DNA from: Alistipes sp.
GTDB taxonomy: Bacteria > Bacteroidota > Bacteroidia > Bacteroidales > Rikenellaceae
Reading direction: 5' to 3'
NCBI GenBank assembly: GCA_017465605.1
Contig: JAFTVW010000042.1
Location: forward strand, 1-60,528
Length of the DNA stretch: 60,528 nt
This document shows, one piece after another, positions 27,950-37,353 of the stretch. The notes under the pieces are model-generated. The model had not been told where the DNA came from. It saw only the letters and a program-made list of their open reading frames with translations, and ran no database searches. The position numbers and the translations under genes were made by a program. The first letter of the stretch is position 1. The number at the start of each line of letters is the position of its first letter.

Positions 27950-29266
27950 TTATTTCTCAATTCTATAAAACATTCTCTTCAAATCGAAGGTGACCACCTC
28001 ACTTGCCGTCACAAAATCAACACCCACCACACCATCGTACTGCTCGATGTAGGGCGTGCCATCTTCGTATTGTGCTGGCATATTGACCGCTACATTTTTG
28101 AGTTGTAGTGTTTGACCTCCGACTTCAAATTCAATTTTCGGCATAGTACGGACATCACACCAAACTACACCGCCAAATCCGCCACTGCGAGAACGCTCCA
28201 CTTTGCCACCTTCTTGCTCAACTCGCTCCTTGAAACGCTCATAATATTTTGATGAAAGGCTGGTTTTAGTATTGCCCGTATCGAACTGCATTGCAACACA
28301 CTGGCCACTATCATTGCACCGTATAAAGTATTGCGAGTCAAAGAATAGGCTACTCTGCTCGGGCACAACACTCTCCTGCGCAGGCAAAACAAAGCAACTG
28401 CGCTCACGCTCAAAACGTATTTCGCCCATCTTGCGAATAATATGCGTTCCCAACACCGCCTCACACATACCCTCAATTTCGGCATTTTCGGGCACAACGT
28501 TGTCCGCGACATAGAAAGTTGCATTGCGTACTACAATATCGCCAATTCGCATTTCGGGTAAAAAGCCCAATTTGACATATCCCTCCGAGACACCTCTGAT
28601 TATGATATCCTCGGCAATAATCTCAATACCCAGTCGCTTGGCCGCTGCGGTCGAAATAAAGTTTGCATTCATACAACCCGTATCAAAGATAAAATCCTCG
28701 CTCACGTCACCCACGTTCACATCGACAATAAGGTGTTTGCCCCGACCTATCTTGCGCACTTCGACTGGAATAACCACATCTTGCTTGGGACGCTCCACTA
28801 CAACGCTCGGCTTTGATGACAAGGCGCTAAACCAACGCGACATAGACTCTAAATTACGACGGCCCTCGCGAGCAGAATCATCTTCGGGCAGCGACCCCAA
28901 GAAAAGTTCGACAACACTAAGGGCCGACTTATAATCCTCCAATGAAAGGTAGTTGACGAGTGACAAGTTCTGCATACCAAAAATCACGTCACCGCCCAAC
29001 TCAGGAGCAAACTCACACACTCTATCGATAGCTTTATTACTATCCTCGAATCGGGCCTCATGGTGTGCCACCAGCGCATCGGCCAATGCCAAAAGTGGCT
29101 TGGCAACTTCCGCACGCAACGCTGGCAACTCCTTGCTGAGGGTTAAATAATCGAAGCTATTAATTAACTCTCCAACGCGGGCATTAGCATCGCTACCTGC
29201 AAACTGTTGAGCAAACAACTGAACCGAGAAAGAGAATGCTAATATTAGGGTCAGCAAATATCGCAT
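27950..29266 (-). CDS. Secreted retropepsin-like aspartic protease
   Basis: A 438-residue exported protein (signal peptide MRYLLTLILAFSFSVQLFA). The N-terminal ~150 residues are helical, TPR-like. Two retropepsin-type domains follow, each with a DTG motif: FDTGCMNANF (about residue 192) and FDTGNTKTS (about 330), so both catalytic Asp residues of a pepsin-like pair are present in one chain. Likely periplasmic; substrate unknown. It is part of the minus-strand operon with the FkbM and metallo-hydrolase genes. Confidence 0.82.
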   Translation of the reverse strand: MRYLLTLILAFSFSVQLFAQQFAGSDANARVGELINSFDYLTLSKELPALRAEVAKPLLALADALVAHHEARFEDSNKAIDRVCEFAPELGGDVIFGMQNLSLVNYLSLEDYKSALSVVELFLGSLPEDDSAREGRRNLESMSRWFSALSSKPSVVVERPKQDVVIPVEVRKIGRGKHLIVDVNVGDVSEDFIFDTGCMNANFISTAAAKRLGIEIIAEDIIIRGVSEGYVKLGFLPEMRIGDIVVRNATFYVADNVVPENAEIEGMCEAVLGTHIIRKMGEIRFERERSCFVLPAQESVVPEQSSLFFDSQYFIRCNDSGQCVAMQFDTGNTKTSLSSKYYERFKERVEQEGGKVERSRSGGFGGVVWCDVRTMPKIEFEVGGQTLQLKNVAVNMPAQYEDGTPYIEQYDGVVGVDFVTASEVVTFDLKRMFYRIEK

Positions 29267-29286
29267 AACTAATTATAGGGGTTCGG

Positions 29287-29958
29287 TTAGTTTCTATAAT
29301 TCACCTCTTGATTCATTACCTCTACAACGAATGGATTGTACATCGACTCGTGACCGATGTCGGTTGTCTCGCCGTGACCCGGATAAACCTTCACCTCGTC
29401 GCCCAAAGGCATAATCTTCTCCAAGATTGATTTCATAATCCACGAATAGTCACCACCGGGCAAATCGGTTCGACCAATGCTCTCGCGGAAGAGCGTATCT
29501 CCCGTAAAGAGAATCTTCGCATTGGGCTCATAAAAAGCAACGTGACCCGGAGTATGTCCCGGAGTAGAGATAATCTGCAACTCACTCTGACCAAACGAGA
29601 TACTCTGCATACCCTCCAAATCAACATCAATCTTTTCGGGCATATCACCAGCTCTAATGCCAAACAACTCGGCCGACTGCGCAGCATTCTCAACCAAAAA
29701 CTTATCCTTCGACGATACGGCGAACTTCGCACCATAACGCTGGCGCAGAAACTCCACTCCCATCAAGTGGTCGAAATGGCCGTGAGTGTTGAGAGCATAA
29801 ACGGGTGTAAGGCCTCGCTCCGAAAGGAATTGTTCGAGCGTGGCATTCTCACGCTCCGACATATTGCCCGCGTCAATCACCACAGCCTCCAACGACTCGT
29901 CCCACACTACATAGGTATTCTCCTGCAAAGGGTTAAATATCAATCTTGCAATCTTCAT
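29287..29958 (-). CDS. MBL-fold metallo-hydrolase (glyoxalase II-like)
   Basis: A 223-residue metallo-beta-lactamase-fold hydrolase. The metal motif NTHGHFDHLMG (about residues 57-67) gives HxHxDH, followed by STPGHTPGHVAF (about 131-142) and the Asp of FTGDTLF (about 151). Closest in style to hydroxyacylglutathione hydrolase-like (YcbL) enzymes that act on thioesters. The exact substrate is not known. It is 20 bp upstream of the retropepsin-like gene. Confidence 0.88.
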   Translation of the reverse strand: MKIARLIFNPLQENTYVVWDESLEAVVIDAGNMSERENATLEQFLSERGLTPVYALNTHGHFDHLMGVEFLRQRYGAKFAVSSKDKFLVENAAQSAELFGIRAGDMPEKIDVDLEGMQSISFGQSELQIISTPGHTPGHVAFYEPNAKILFTGDTLFRESIGRTDLPGGDYSWIMKSILEKIMPLGDEVKVYPGHGETTDIGHESMYNPFVVEVMNQEVNYRN

Positions 29959-29985
29959 ATCTGCTTAAATTATTTGATTTTCATA

Positions 29986-30690
29986 TTATTTGGTATTCAG
30001 CACAAACTTAGCCGAGACATTATAATTAATAACAATCTGCTCAAACTCCACATTCGGCTCCGCAGCCTCCTCTACGGCCATATCTGCCGCCACCGAATTC
30101 TTCATCATAACACGAGAAGCCGTAAAGCGTGCCTCGTTTGTATAGTCGTTAATCTCGTAGCACGCACCGATTGACTGTCCCACCGCCTCGGCCAACTCTC
30201 GCGCACGCATCTGGGCATTGCGGATTGCCTGCTGACGAGCCTCCTTGCGATATTCATCAATCTTTGAACTTGTGGTACGGGTGACATTGACATTGGTAAT
30301 ACCCGCCTCGTCAAGTCGCGAAAATACTTCGCGCACCTGCTCTGCCGACGAGAGTTTCAACTCATACTGCGTAGCGGCCAACGCTCCACGCTTGCGGAAG
30401 AATGAACTCGACATATCGACTACCGAGAGTTGCTTTTCGGCATCTACACCGCATTTTTTCAACGCCGCAAACATTCTTCTGCGCTGCTCCTCCAAAGTAT
30501 CCTTGCCTTTGGTGTCGCCCTCATCAAGATTGATTGTGAGGTATATAACGTCGGGGGTAACTTTAACCTGCGCCGAGCCATTCACCGAAACCGTTGGAAT
30601 GGTCTGATGAAAATCCTGAGCCTGAACATTGTTTGCCGACAAAAGTAGCATCACAGCTACTGCTGCCAAGCCAAAAAGCATCTTTTTCAT
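29986..30690 (-). CDS. Exported SIMPL-domain protein
   Basis: A 234-residue periplasmic protein of the SIMPL/DUF541 family (signal peptide MKKMLFGLAAVAVMLLLSANNVQA). The family start VSVNGSAQVKVTPDVIYL (about residues 34-51) and the later RKEARQQAIRNAQMRARELA stretch are typical. Members form oligomeric barrels; their role is unclear, with stress links in some bacteria. It is the first gene of the run leading to lpxB, 110 bp after rlmD. Confidence 0.88.
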   Translation of the reverse strand: MKKMLFGLAAVAVMLLLSANNVQAQDFHQTIPTVSVNGSAQVKVTPDVIYLTINLDEGDTKGKDTLEEQRRRMFAALKKCGVDAEKQLSVVDMSSSFFRKRGALAATQYELKLSSAEQVREVFSRLDEAGITNVNVTRTTSSKIDEYRKEARQQAIRNAQMRARELAEAVGQSIGACYEINDYTNEARFTASRVMMKNSVAADMAVEEAAEPNVEFEQIVINYNVSAKFVLNTK

Positions 30691-30800
30691 AATTTTTCTG
30701 TTTTAAGAATTCAGAGGATTATTCCTCACTATTAAAACGCGTCAACTTGCAAATTTCTTGCATTACTGCATAATTTTTCCTTGCGCCTCAACTCGCCGCA

Positions 30801-32213
30801 TTATCGTTTTACCAGCTTAACGACATTCTCGACGTGGTGCGTATGTGGAAACATATCGACAGGTTGCACCGCCTCGACCCTATACATTCCGTCCATCAAA
30901 GCCAAATCACGCGCCTGAGTAGCTGGATTACAGCTCACATACACCATACGCTCGGGTGCAGCACGCAAGATAACATCAATCACTCGCTCATCAACTCCTG
31001 CTCGCGGTGGGTCGAGAATAATAACATCGGGGCGACCATTGCGAGCCACAAAATCGTCTGACAAGACATCTTTCATATCGCCTGCATAGAACGAGGTATT
31101 ATCGATTCCATTGATAGCCGAATTGACCTTTGCATCTTCAATCGCCTCTGGGACATACTCCACGCCCACAACCTTCTTGGCCCGACGAGCGCAGAAGTTT
31201 GCGATTGTTCCTGTGCCTGTATAGAGGTCATATAACACCTCATCGCCCTGCAAATCGGCAAATTCACGAGCTACCTTATAGAGCTCGTATGCCTGCTCGG
31301 AGTTGGTCTGATAGAACGACTTAGGGCCAACTTTGAATTGCAAGCCCTCCATCTGCTCGATGATATGGTCTTTGCCGCTCCACAAGATGTGCTCCAAATC
31401 ACCCACCGAGTCGTTCCACTTGGTATTCACCACATAGAAGAGCGAAGTGATTCGCTCAAATTCGCTCTGCAAATAATTCATCAACGCAGAGATACGCTCC
31501 ATATCGGCCTCATTGAAGATTACAATCACCATAATCTCGCCCGTAGAAGCAGTGCGGATAATGATGTTGCGCATCAGTCCTGCGTGTTCACGGCAGTTAT
31601 GGAACGAATAGCCATTTTCGATGCAGAAGCGTTTTGTTGCCTCACGAATCGCATTCGAGGGGTCGGCCTGCAAATAACATTTATCAATATCCAACACCTT
31701 GTCGAAGCAGTTGGGGATATGGAATCCGAGTGCTGGCTCGCGCTCGATATCACCCCCCTCAGCAATCTCCTCGTAGGTAAGCCAACGCTTATCGGCAAAG
31801 GTAAACTCCAACTTATTGCGATAGAACTGCTGGCGAGCCGAGCCTAAGCACTCCCGCACCTCTGGCAATTCGATTTTACCTATACGGGTGAGTTGGTCAC
31901 GCACCTGCTCGGTCTTGAATCTGAGCTGCTCCGAGTAGGGTAGATTCTGCCACTTACAGCCACCGCACACTCCAAAATGGGGGCAGAAAGGCTCCTCGCG
32001 AAGCGGAGAACGCTTCACATAGTTTACCACCACGCCCTCCATAAAACGGCGGCGTTTATTGCGAATCTGCACATCAACCACATCACCCGGAACAGTCATC
32101 GGGACAAAGACTACCTGTTCGTTGTATCGGCCCATAGCTTTACCCTCGGCTGCCAAAGTTGTGATTTCAAGACCCTCGATAAGAGGATAATTCTGACGTT
32201 TTCTTCTTGACAT
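30801..32213 (-). CDS. rlmD: 23S rRNA (uracil-C5)-methyltransferase, RlmD family
   Basis: A 470-residue class I RNA m5U methyltransferase. An N-terminal TRAM domain (about residues 5-65) is followed by a 4Fe-4S site in CPHFGVCGGCKWQ (about 75-87), a SAM site DLYTGTGTIANF (about 325), and the catalytic Cys in YVSCNPATQARD near the C-terminus. U1939 of 23S rRNA is the usual RlmD target, though a related site is possible. The start at 32213 (MSRRKRQ) is preferred over 32261 because the TRAM domain follows at once. Confidence 0.9.
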   Translation of the reverse strand: MSRRKRQNYPLIEGLEITTLAAEGKAMGRYNEQVVFVPMTVPGDVVDVQIRNKRRRFMEGVVVNYVKRSPLREEPFCPHFGVCGGCKWQNLPYSEQLRFKTEQVRDQLTRIGKIELPEVRECLGSARQQFYRNKLEFTFADKRWLTYEEIAEGGDIEREPALGFHIPNCFDKVLDIDKCYLQADPSNAIREATKRFCIENGYSFHNCREHAGLMRNIIIRTASTGEIMVIVIFNEADMERISALMNYLQSEFERITSLFYVVNTKWNDSVGDLEHILWSGKDHIIEQMEGLQFKVGPKSFYQTNSEQAYELYKVAREFADLQGDEVLYDLYTGTGTIANFCARRAKKVVGVEYVPEAIEDAKVNSAINGIDNTSFYAGDMKDVLSDDFVARNGRPDVIILDPPRAGVDERVIDVILRAAPERMVYVSCNPATQARDLALMDGMYRVEAVQPVDMFPHTHHVENVVKLVKR

Positions 32214-32276
32214 AACGTTATATTTTCTACTTTCTATTACTTCAAAACCTTCCTTTCCCAATATTTAGCAGTCGGA

Positions 32277-33200
32277 TTAACTGATACCCTTTTTGCGTGA
32301 CTTTGCTCGGCGGATTGCTACCATTTGGTCGCTGGCGACAAGCACCATAACTCCCGATATTATCACCATAATACCCACAAAAATCCTCAGCGACATAGCC
32401 TCTCCAAAGACCAGCGTACCGCACAATACCGCTGTAACGGGCTCCATTGCGCCCAAAATAGAGGTAATGGTCGAGCCGACATATCGAATCGACAACACAA
32501 GTGACGTACAAGACACCACCGTAGGCACAAATGCAAGCAGCAACACCAAACACCACCCCTCGAAAGATGGTATCGCCTGCAAATTCTCGCCAAAACCCGT
32601 ACGGGCAAAAAAGAGCACGCTACCCACCACAAGCGACCAAAAAGCCACCTTCGAGCCGCTGGCGTGACGCATTCGCGACTGATTGGTGATGACGATATAG
32701 ATTGCATAGACCAATGCTGTGGCAAACGTAAGGCCCACACCCATCAAACTCATACGGTCGTTTCCATCGGATACATACAGAAGTCCCACTCCGCCAATGG
32801 TCATCAAAAGCGACAGAATTCTACCCCACGACATCTTCTCGCCATAGACGGTAGCCATAATCAGAGCCGTAAACACTGGATAGACGAAGTACATCGTCGA
32901 AACCAATCCTGTGGCCATATAATCGAAGGCACGAAACATAAACACCGACGAGAAGGCATACAAAAGACCCAGAACCAAGACAAATGGAATCTCATCACGA
33001 CGCAAGGCGAGCGATTTCAGATGACCACGCACCATCATAATAACAGCCAAAGCGAGGGCAGCCAACAGATAACGATACAACAACAGAGAGTTGAAATCGA
33101 CCCCTTGACGCATCACAGGCAACGAAAAAAGCGGGATAAGGCCATACGAAGCACCCGATATAGCACCGCAAAAATATCCTTTTAACTTATCACTCTGCAT
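32277..33200 (-). CDS. EamA-family transporter
   Basis: A 307-residue DMT-superfamily permease with ten hydrophobic segments arranged as two five-helix EamA repeats. The second repeat shows the characteristic ILGAMEPVTAVLCGTLVFGE (about residues 240-259). The substrate is unknown; family members export amino acids, purines or other metabolites. It is 63 bp upstream of rlmD in the same direction, with a TATCTTTG -7 box at 33220-33227. Confidence 0.87.
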   Translation of the reverse strand: MQSDKLKGYFCGAISGASYGLIPLFSLPVMRQGVDFNSLLLYRYLLAALALAVIMMVRGHLKSLALRRDEIPFVLVLGLLYAFSSVFMFRAFDYMATGLVSTMYFVYPVFTALIMATVYGEKMSWGRILSLLMTIGGVGLLYVSDGNDRMSLMGVGLTFATALVYAIYIVITNQSRMRHASGSKVAFWSLVVGSVLFFARTGFGENLQAIPSFEGWCLVLLLAFVPTVVSCTSLVLSIRYVGSTITSILGAMEPVTAVLCGTLVFGEAMSLRIFVGIMVIISGVMVLVASDQMVAIRRAKSRKKGIS

Positions 33201-33320
33201 TTATAATTGTTTTATGTGCCAAAGATACACAAAATTATAGTATTGCGCAGTCCAAAACGGGGTTTATATTATTATTTTGACCACATCTTGGCCCTACGGG
33301 CCATATTCGAGCAGCAATAT

Positions 33321-33351
33321 TTTGATTCTTGCTCCGATTATTGTATTTTTG
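33321..33351 (+). promoter_or_regulatory. Promoter of cdd
   Basis: TTTG (33321-33324), a spacer of exactly 19 bases, and TATTTTTG (33344-33351) match the Bacteroidota -33/-7 consensus closely. The start of transcription would be about 20 bases before the cdd ATG. Confidence 0.85.
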
Positions 33352-33377
33352 TAGAGCAATGAACAACTTTTACCACT

Positions 33378-33833
33378 ATGAAACAACAGTTGAACATAGC
33401 CTACGAGCATTACGATAGCATCGAGCAGATGAACGAGGCGGATTGCGATTTGATTATGGCGGCACGCAAGGCCACTGCACAATCGTATGCACCCTACTCC
33501 AAATTCAAAGTTGGAGCAGCAGCCCGACTCAAAAGCGGTCGCATAATAACGGGTGCGAATCGCGAGAGCGAGGTATATCCTTCGGGGTTGTGCGCCGAGC
33601 GTTCACTGCTTTTTATGCACCAGTCAAACTACGCCGACGATGCAATCGAAGCCATCGCCATAGCTTCCAATCCCGCACCCTCGGAGTGCTATCCGTGTGG
33701 TGCTTGTCGCCAAACTTTGGTCGATGTGGAGAGTCGCCAACAAACTCCCATCAGGGTAATTATGGCTGGCCAGAGTTCGGCTACTATGGTCGAGAAGGCC
33801 GAGGTGCTGATGCCGTTCCGTTTCAAGTTGTAG
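33378..33833 (+). CDS. cdd: Cytidine deaminase
   Basis: A 151-residue homotetrameric-type cytidine deaminase converting (deoxy)cytidine to (deoxy)uridine in pyrimidine salvage. The zinc site is CAERSLLF (Cys ligand and catalytic Glu, about residues 72-79) and PCGACRQTL (two Cys, about 106-114). AYAPYSKFKVGAAA-type substrate contacts are near the N-terminus. It heads a plus-strand series with rluA-like, dtd and nuclease genes. Confidence 0.95.
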   Translation: MKQQLNIAYEHYDSIEQMNEADCDLIMAARKATAQSYAPYSKFKVGAAARLKSGRIITGANRESEVYPSGLCAERSLLFMHQSNYADDAIEAIAIASNPAPSECYPCGACRQTLVDVESRQQTPIRVIMAGQSSATMVEKAEVLMPFRFKL

Positions 33834-33880
33834 TCCCGAATAAAGCCGAATAGTTAACAATACGAAACCCATAACAAGAT

Positions 33881-34567
33881 ATGTTTAATCCGAAAGATAT
33901 TCTCTACGAAGACAATCACCTGATTGTTGTCAACAAACACTGTGGCGAGTTGGTACAACCCGACCGCGAGAGCGAGGAGGCTTTGGAGAACGATATAAAA
34001 GCGATGATTAAGGTGCGAGACCACAAACCCGGAGATGTATTTTTGGGTGTTGTGCATCGCATTGACCGCCCCGTAAGTGGAGCGGTGGTATTTGCCAAAA
34101 CCTCAAAGGCTCTCACTCGCCTCAACGAGATGATTCGCAATGGCCAAATTCGCAAAACCTATTGGGCCATAACCGAATCTACACCCAACCCCGAGCAGGG
34201 AAGCCTCACTCATTACATTGTCCGCGATGGACGTACCAATCGCTCACGCGCCTACGACAAGCCAAAGGCTGATGGCAAGAAGGCTATGCTCAATTATCAG
34301 GTGTTGGGTTGCTCAAACCGCTATACGCTGGTGGAGGTTGAGCTTCTCACAGGCCGCCACCACCAAATCCGAGCGCAGCTATCGAAGATAGGTTGTCCAA
34401 TCAAGGGTGACTTGAAATATGGAGCAAAACGCTCAAACCCCGATGGTGGAATATCGCTACACTCACGCCGAGTGGAATTGCTCCACCCTGTACGCAAGGA
34501 GTTGTTGCAAATTGAAGCACCGACCCCTGCGAAGGATAATTTATGGGCATTTTTCGAGGAGATGTAG
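33881..34567 (+). CDS. RluA-family pseudouridine synthase
   Basis: A 228-residue pseudouridine synthase without an S4 domain. The catalytic Asp is in VHRIDRPVSGAVVFAKT (HRxD, about residues 50-66), and GRHHQIRAQLSKIG (about 152-165) is the second family motif. The RNA target (rRNA or tRNA) cannot be inferred. It starts 47 bp after cdd. Confidence 0.88.
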   Translation: MFNPKDILYEDNHLIVVNKHCGELVQPDRESEEALENDIKAMIKVRDHKPGDVFLGVVHRIDRPVSGAVVFAKTSKALTRLNEMIRNGQIRKTYWAITESTPNPEQGSLTHYIVRDGRTNRSRAYDKPKADGKKAMLNYQVLGCSNRYTLVEVELLTGRHHQIRAQLSKIGCPIKGDLKYGAKRSNPDGGISLHSRRVELLHPVRKELLQIEAPTPAKDNLWAFFEEM

Positions 34568-34639
34568 TATCTTGCGGGACATTTAACAAACGAGGTTGCT
34601 CAACAATCGGTTGAGCAGAAAATTTACATTCAGAAGAAT

Positions 34640-35092
34640 ATGAGATTACTTATACAGCGAGTCCGTCAAGCCAAAGTTGTAATTGCCGAAAAAGAGTTTT
34701 CAAGCATCGGCAAAGGATTGTTGGTTTTGGTGGGAATCGAAGAGGCCGACTCGCAAGAAGATATTGATTGGCTCGTAGGGAAACTATGCCGCCTGCGCAT
34801 TTTTGACGATGAGCAGGGTGTAATGAATCTCGACGTTCAGCAAATCGAGGGAGATGTGATGGTTGTGAGCCAATTCACCCTGCACGCATCTACCAAGAAG
34901 GGAAATCGCCCGTCGTATTTCCGAGCAGCCCCCGAGGCCATATCGCGCCCTATGTACGAAAAGTTCGTGGCAAGTTGCCAGCAGGCATTAGGCAAAGAGG
35001 TCGCAACGGGCAGTTTTGGAGCCGATATGCAGGTGGAACTTGTAAACGACGGCCCTGTAACTATTTGGATTGATTCTAAAAACAAGGAGTAA
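34640..35092 (+). CDS. dtd: D-aminoacyl-tRNA deacylase
   Basis: A 150-residue Dtd that removes D-amino acids (and Gly from mischarged tRNA-Ala) from tRNA. Start MRLLIQRVRQAKV, the SQFTLHA motif (about residues 77-83) and NDGPVTIWID near the C-terminus, which includes the cross-subunit Gly-cisPro motif, are all characteristic. A small inverted repeat, TGCTCAAC/GTTGAGCA, lies 25-45 bases before the start. Confidence 0.95.
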   Translation: MRLLIQRVRQAKVVIAEKEFSSIGKGLLVLVGIEEADSQEDIDWLVGKLCRLRIFDDEQGVMNLDVQQIEGDVMVVSQFTLHASTKKGNRPSYFRAAPEAISRPMYEKFVASCQQALGKEVATGSFGADMQVELVNDGPVTIWIDSKNKE

Positions 35093-35112
35093 AGAGCTCA
35101 CGCAGACCAACA

Positions 35113-36198
35113 ATGAGACGCACAAGAACGATGAGACGCCGAACAAAAAAGAAAAACATAAGCCCCAGACGTGCGGTGATTTACCTCGCCGTGCTTGCCA
35201 TCGTGTGGCTTACGGATTATGTATATACCAGATTCATTGAACCTCAGAAAGAGCCAATCGAAACCATTGCAGAGAGCAGCTCTGTCAGCCAAACAATCAA
35301 CCCCCCAGCTGCCGACAAGAAGCCTTCGGCCGACAATAGCACTCAAAAGACCGAAGCGACAAAGAGCAACAGGCCCACAAAGTCGAGCAATGAGGCCAAA
35401 AGCAATCTCACGACCTACCGTAGTGGTTGGGCGGAACTTCCCGCCACACCCAAGCAGGCACACCTCTACACAACACATCACCTCTACGAGCAGGGGCGCA
35501 ACTACTCAGCTTGTTATAGCAGCGAGCATCACTGCCCTGTGTGGGTAGCAGCTCCGTTACATTCCAGCTACAAAGGAGATGTCAAGCGTGGTGATAGCTT
35601 TACATTCGACCCCACACTTTCGATAGATATACAACCGTCAATCTCTCGTTCATATGGAGAATACACGCGAGGTCATCTGCTTGGCTCGGCCGCACGCACC
35701 GCAACACGCCTGATGAATAAACAGACGTTCTATGCAACCAACATCGCCCCACAACTCCAAAATGGCTTTAACGCGCAAGGCGGAGCGTGGAACAACGTCG
35801 AAGCCATTGTCGATAAGCAGATTTGTACCGACACGCTATATGTGGTAACGGGTTGCCTGTTCGATGATTACACCCACTCGGACGGTCGCACAGTAAAAGC
35901 CTCAACAACCACAAATAAGAACGATGGCAAAAAGATTGGTGTACCTACGGCATACTACAAGGCTCTGCTCCGCACCAAGCGTGGCACGACGGGTAAGAGT
36001 GTTATGGAGTGCAAAGGCGAAGAGCTAAAATGTGTAGCCATAATCGTTCCACACATTTCTGCTACAAAATACAAGCTCTCGAAAGCCGATTTAATCAGCA
36101 TCAAGGAGTTAGAAAAGCGTAGCGGTGTGGTCTTTTTCGCCAACGTACAAAATGCTCCAAAGGAAAAAGTCACCCCATCGGATTGGGGACTTAAATAA
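35113..36198 (+). CDS. Membrane-anchored DNA/RNA non-specific endonuclease
   Basis: A 361-residue protein with a basic N-terminus, one membrane segment (about residues 18-34), a low-complexity Ser/Lys/Thr linker (about 50-98) and a C-terminal NUC (beta-beta-alpha metal) nuclease domain. The active-site motif is present as YTRGHLLGSA (His about 190), with Thr in place of the usual Asp of DRGH. The metal-binding Asn fits ATNIAPQLQNGFN (about 210-222). Probably periplasmic, possibly for nutrient DNA or defence. It follows dtd by 20 bp. Confidence 0.85.
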   Translation: MRRTRTMRRRTKKKNISPRRAVIYLAVLAIVWLTDYVYTRFIEPQKEPIETIAESSSVSQTINPPAADKKPSADNSTQKTEATKSNRPTKSSNEAKSNLTTYRSGWAELPATPKQAHLYTTHHLYEQGRNYSACYSSEHHCPVWVAAPLHSSYKGDVKRGDSFTFDPTLSIDIQPSISRSYGEYTRGHLLGSAARTATRLMNKQTFYATNIAPQLQNGFNAQGGAWNNVEAIVDKQICTDTLYVVTGCLFDDYTHSDGRTVKASTTTNKNDGKKIGVPTAYYKALLRTKRGTTGKSVMECKGEELKCVAIIVPHISATKYKLSKADLISIKELEKRSGVVFFANVQNAPKEKVTPSDWGLK

Positions 36199-36314
36199 CA
36201 TAGCAGAGCAAGGCCCACTCACCCCCGCCCACAAAACACGAGGGCAAAAGAGAGAACCCGAAACTAACGCACAACAAAATAGAAAACACTAAAAAGAGTA
36301 AAAACCGATAAAAT

Positions 36315-36872
36315 ATGGATATAGCACAAGCAAAACGCAAAGAGAACATCGCCGAATATATTCTCTACCTATGGCAGTTGGAAGATTTGCTCCGAGCCTT
36401 GCAATTCAGCCCCGAAGCGATATACTCACAACTCGTAGCACCTCGCGAGGTTGACGAGGAGCAGAAACACATCTACCTGCTTTGGTATATGGATATTGTA
36501 AACCTGCTTCGCAAAGAGGACAAGGAGGAGAGCGGGCATCTGGAACACACTCTGCACCTAATTGCCGACATGCACAATCTGCATCTGCAACTAATGCACA
36601 ACCCCATTGGAGAGCATTATCGTTCAACCTTTGCCCGACTGCTACCTCAGCTGCCTCAGCTACGCACGATGATAAAGAAGGAGGAGATATCCGACACCGA
36701 AATCTGCTTTCGTGCGCTCTACGCCGCAATGCTCTACCGTATAAAAGGTGATGCAAAACGCGCCGAAGCAATCAAGGACACCATCGAATTGGTCTCACCC
36801 GTTGTGGCCGAACTTGCCGATATGTATAGAAAGGTCGAACAGGGTGAAATTGACCTCTTTAAGGATATGTAA
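36315..36872 (+). CDS. DUF4924 family protein
   Basis: A 185-residue all-helical cytoplasmic protein. The start IAQAKRKENIAEYILYLWQLEDLLRA and the overall pattern match DUF4924, a Bacteroidota-specific family of unknown function. No catalytic motif is visible. It is 116 bp after the nuclease gene and 200 bp before rpmH. Confidence 0.78.
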   Translation: MDIAQAKRKENIAEYILYLWQLEDLLRALQFSPEAIYSQLVAPREVDEEQKHIYLLWYMDIVNLLRKEDKEESGHLEHTLHLIADMHNLHLQLMHNPIGEHYRSTFARLLPQLPQLRTMIKKEEISDTEICFRALYAAMLYRIKGDAKRAEAIKDTIELVSPVVAELADMYRKVEQGEIDLFKDM

Positions 36873-36967
36873 CCACGAAAAACAGGTGTTAATCGGCTGC
36901 TGCAAGGCCATTTCCTCCGCAAAATCGGGGATAAAAACGGGTATAGAAACGTTTTTATTTGAAATAT

Positions 36968-36998
36968 TTTGCTAAATAGGAAAATTGTCTTACCTTTG
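36968..36998 (+). promoter_or_regulatory. Promoter of rpmH
   Basis: TTTG (36968-36971), 19 bases, then TACCTTTG (36991-36998) is a near-perfect Bacteroidota promoter. The leader to the rpmH ATG is about 70 nt. Confidence 0.9.
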
Positions 36999-37071
36999 CA
37001 CCTCGCAGAAGATTACGAACAGACGTAATTGATGTGAAATTAATTGACACAAACACAAAAACGATATCGTT

Positions 37072-37239
37072 ATGGCAATGAAAAGAACTTACCAGCCTTC
37101 TCGCCGCAAGAGAATCAACAAGCATGGATTCCGTCAGAGAATGGCTACTGCTAACGGCCGCAAGGTTTTGGCAGCACGTCGCGCAAAGGGACGTAAGAAG
37201 TTGACCGTATCTGATGAGTCAACATTCAAGTATGCTTAG
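37072..37239 (+). CDS. rpmH: 50S ribosomal protein L34
   Basis: A 55-residue, very basic protein beginning [20 protein letters not shown], with the universal L34 core [19 protein letters not shown]. It is a component of the large ribosomal subunit. The C-terminal ESTFKYA extends a little past the usual end. Translation may begin at 37072 or at the second ATG (37078), which gives the more typical MKRTYQP start. The gene stands alone between its own promoter and terminator, away from rnpA. Confidence 0.97.
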   Translation: MAMKRTYQPSRRKRINKHGFRQRMATANGRKVLAARRAKGRKKLTVSDESTFKYA

Positions 37240-37257
37240 TTTTCCGACTTAATCGGA

Positions 37258-37296
37258 AAGACAAGAGGGAATCGGACGCGATTCCCTCTTGTCTTT
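37258..37296 (+). terminator. Terminator of rpmH
   Basis: AAGACAAGAGGGAATCG and CGATTCCCTCTTGTCTT form a 17-bp perfect stem with a very short loop, followed by T residues. It is a strong intrinsic terminator. Confidence 0.95.
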
Positions 37297-37353
37297 TATG
37301 CCGCCGACCCCTCCGCCCTCCACTCGCGGCATAATTTATGCTCCGAAGAGGGT

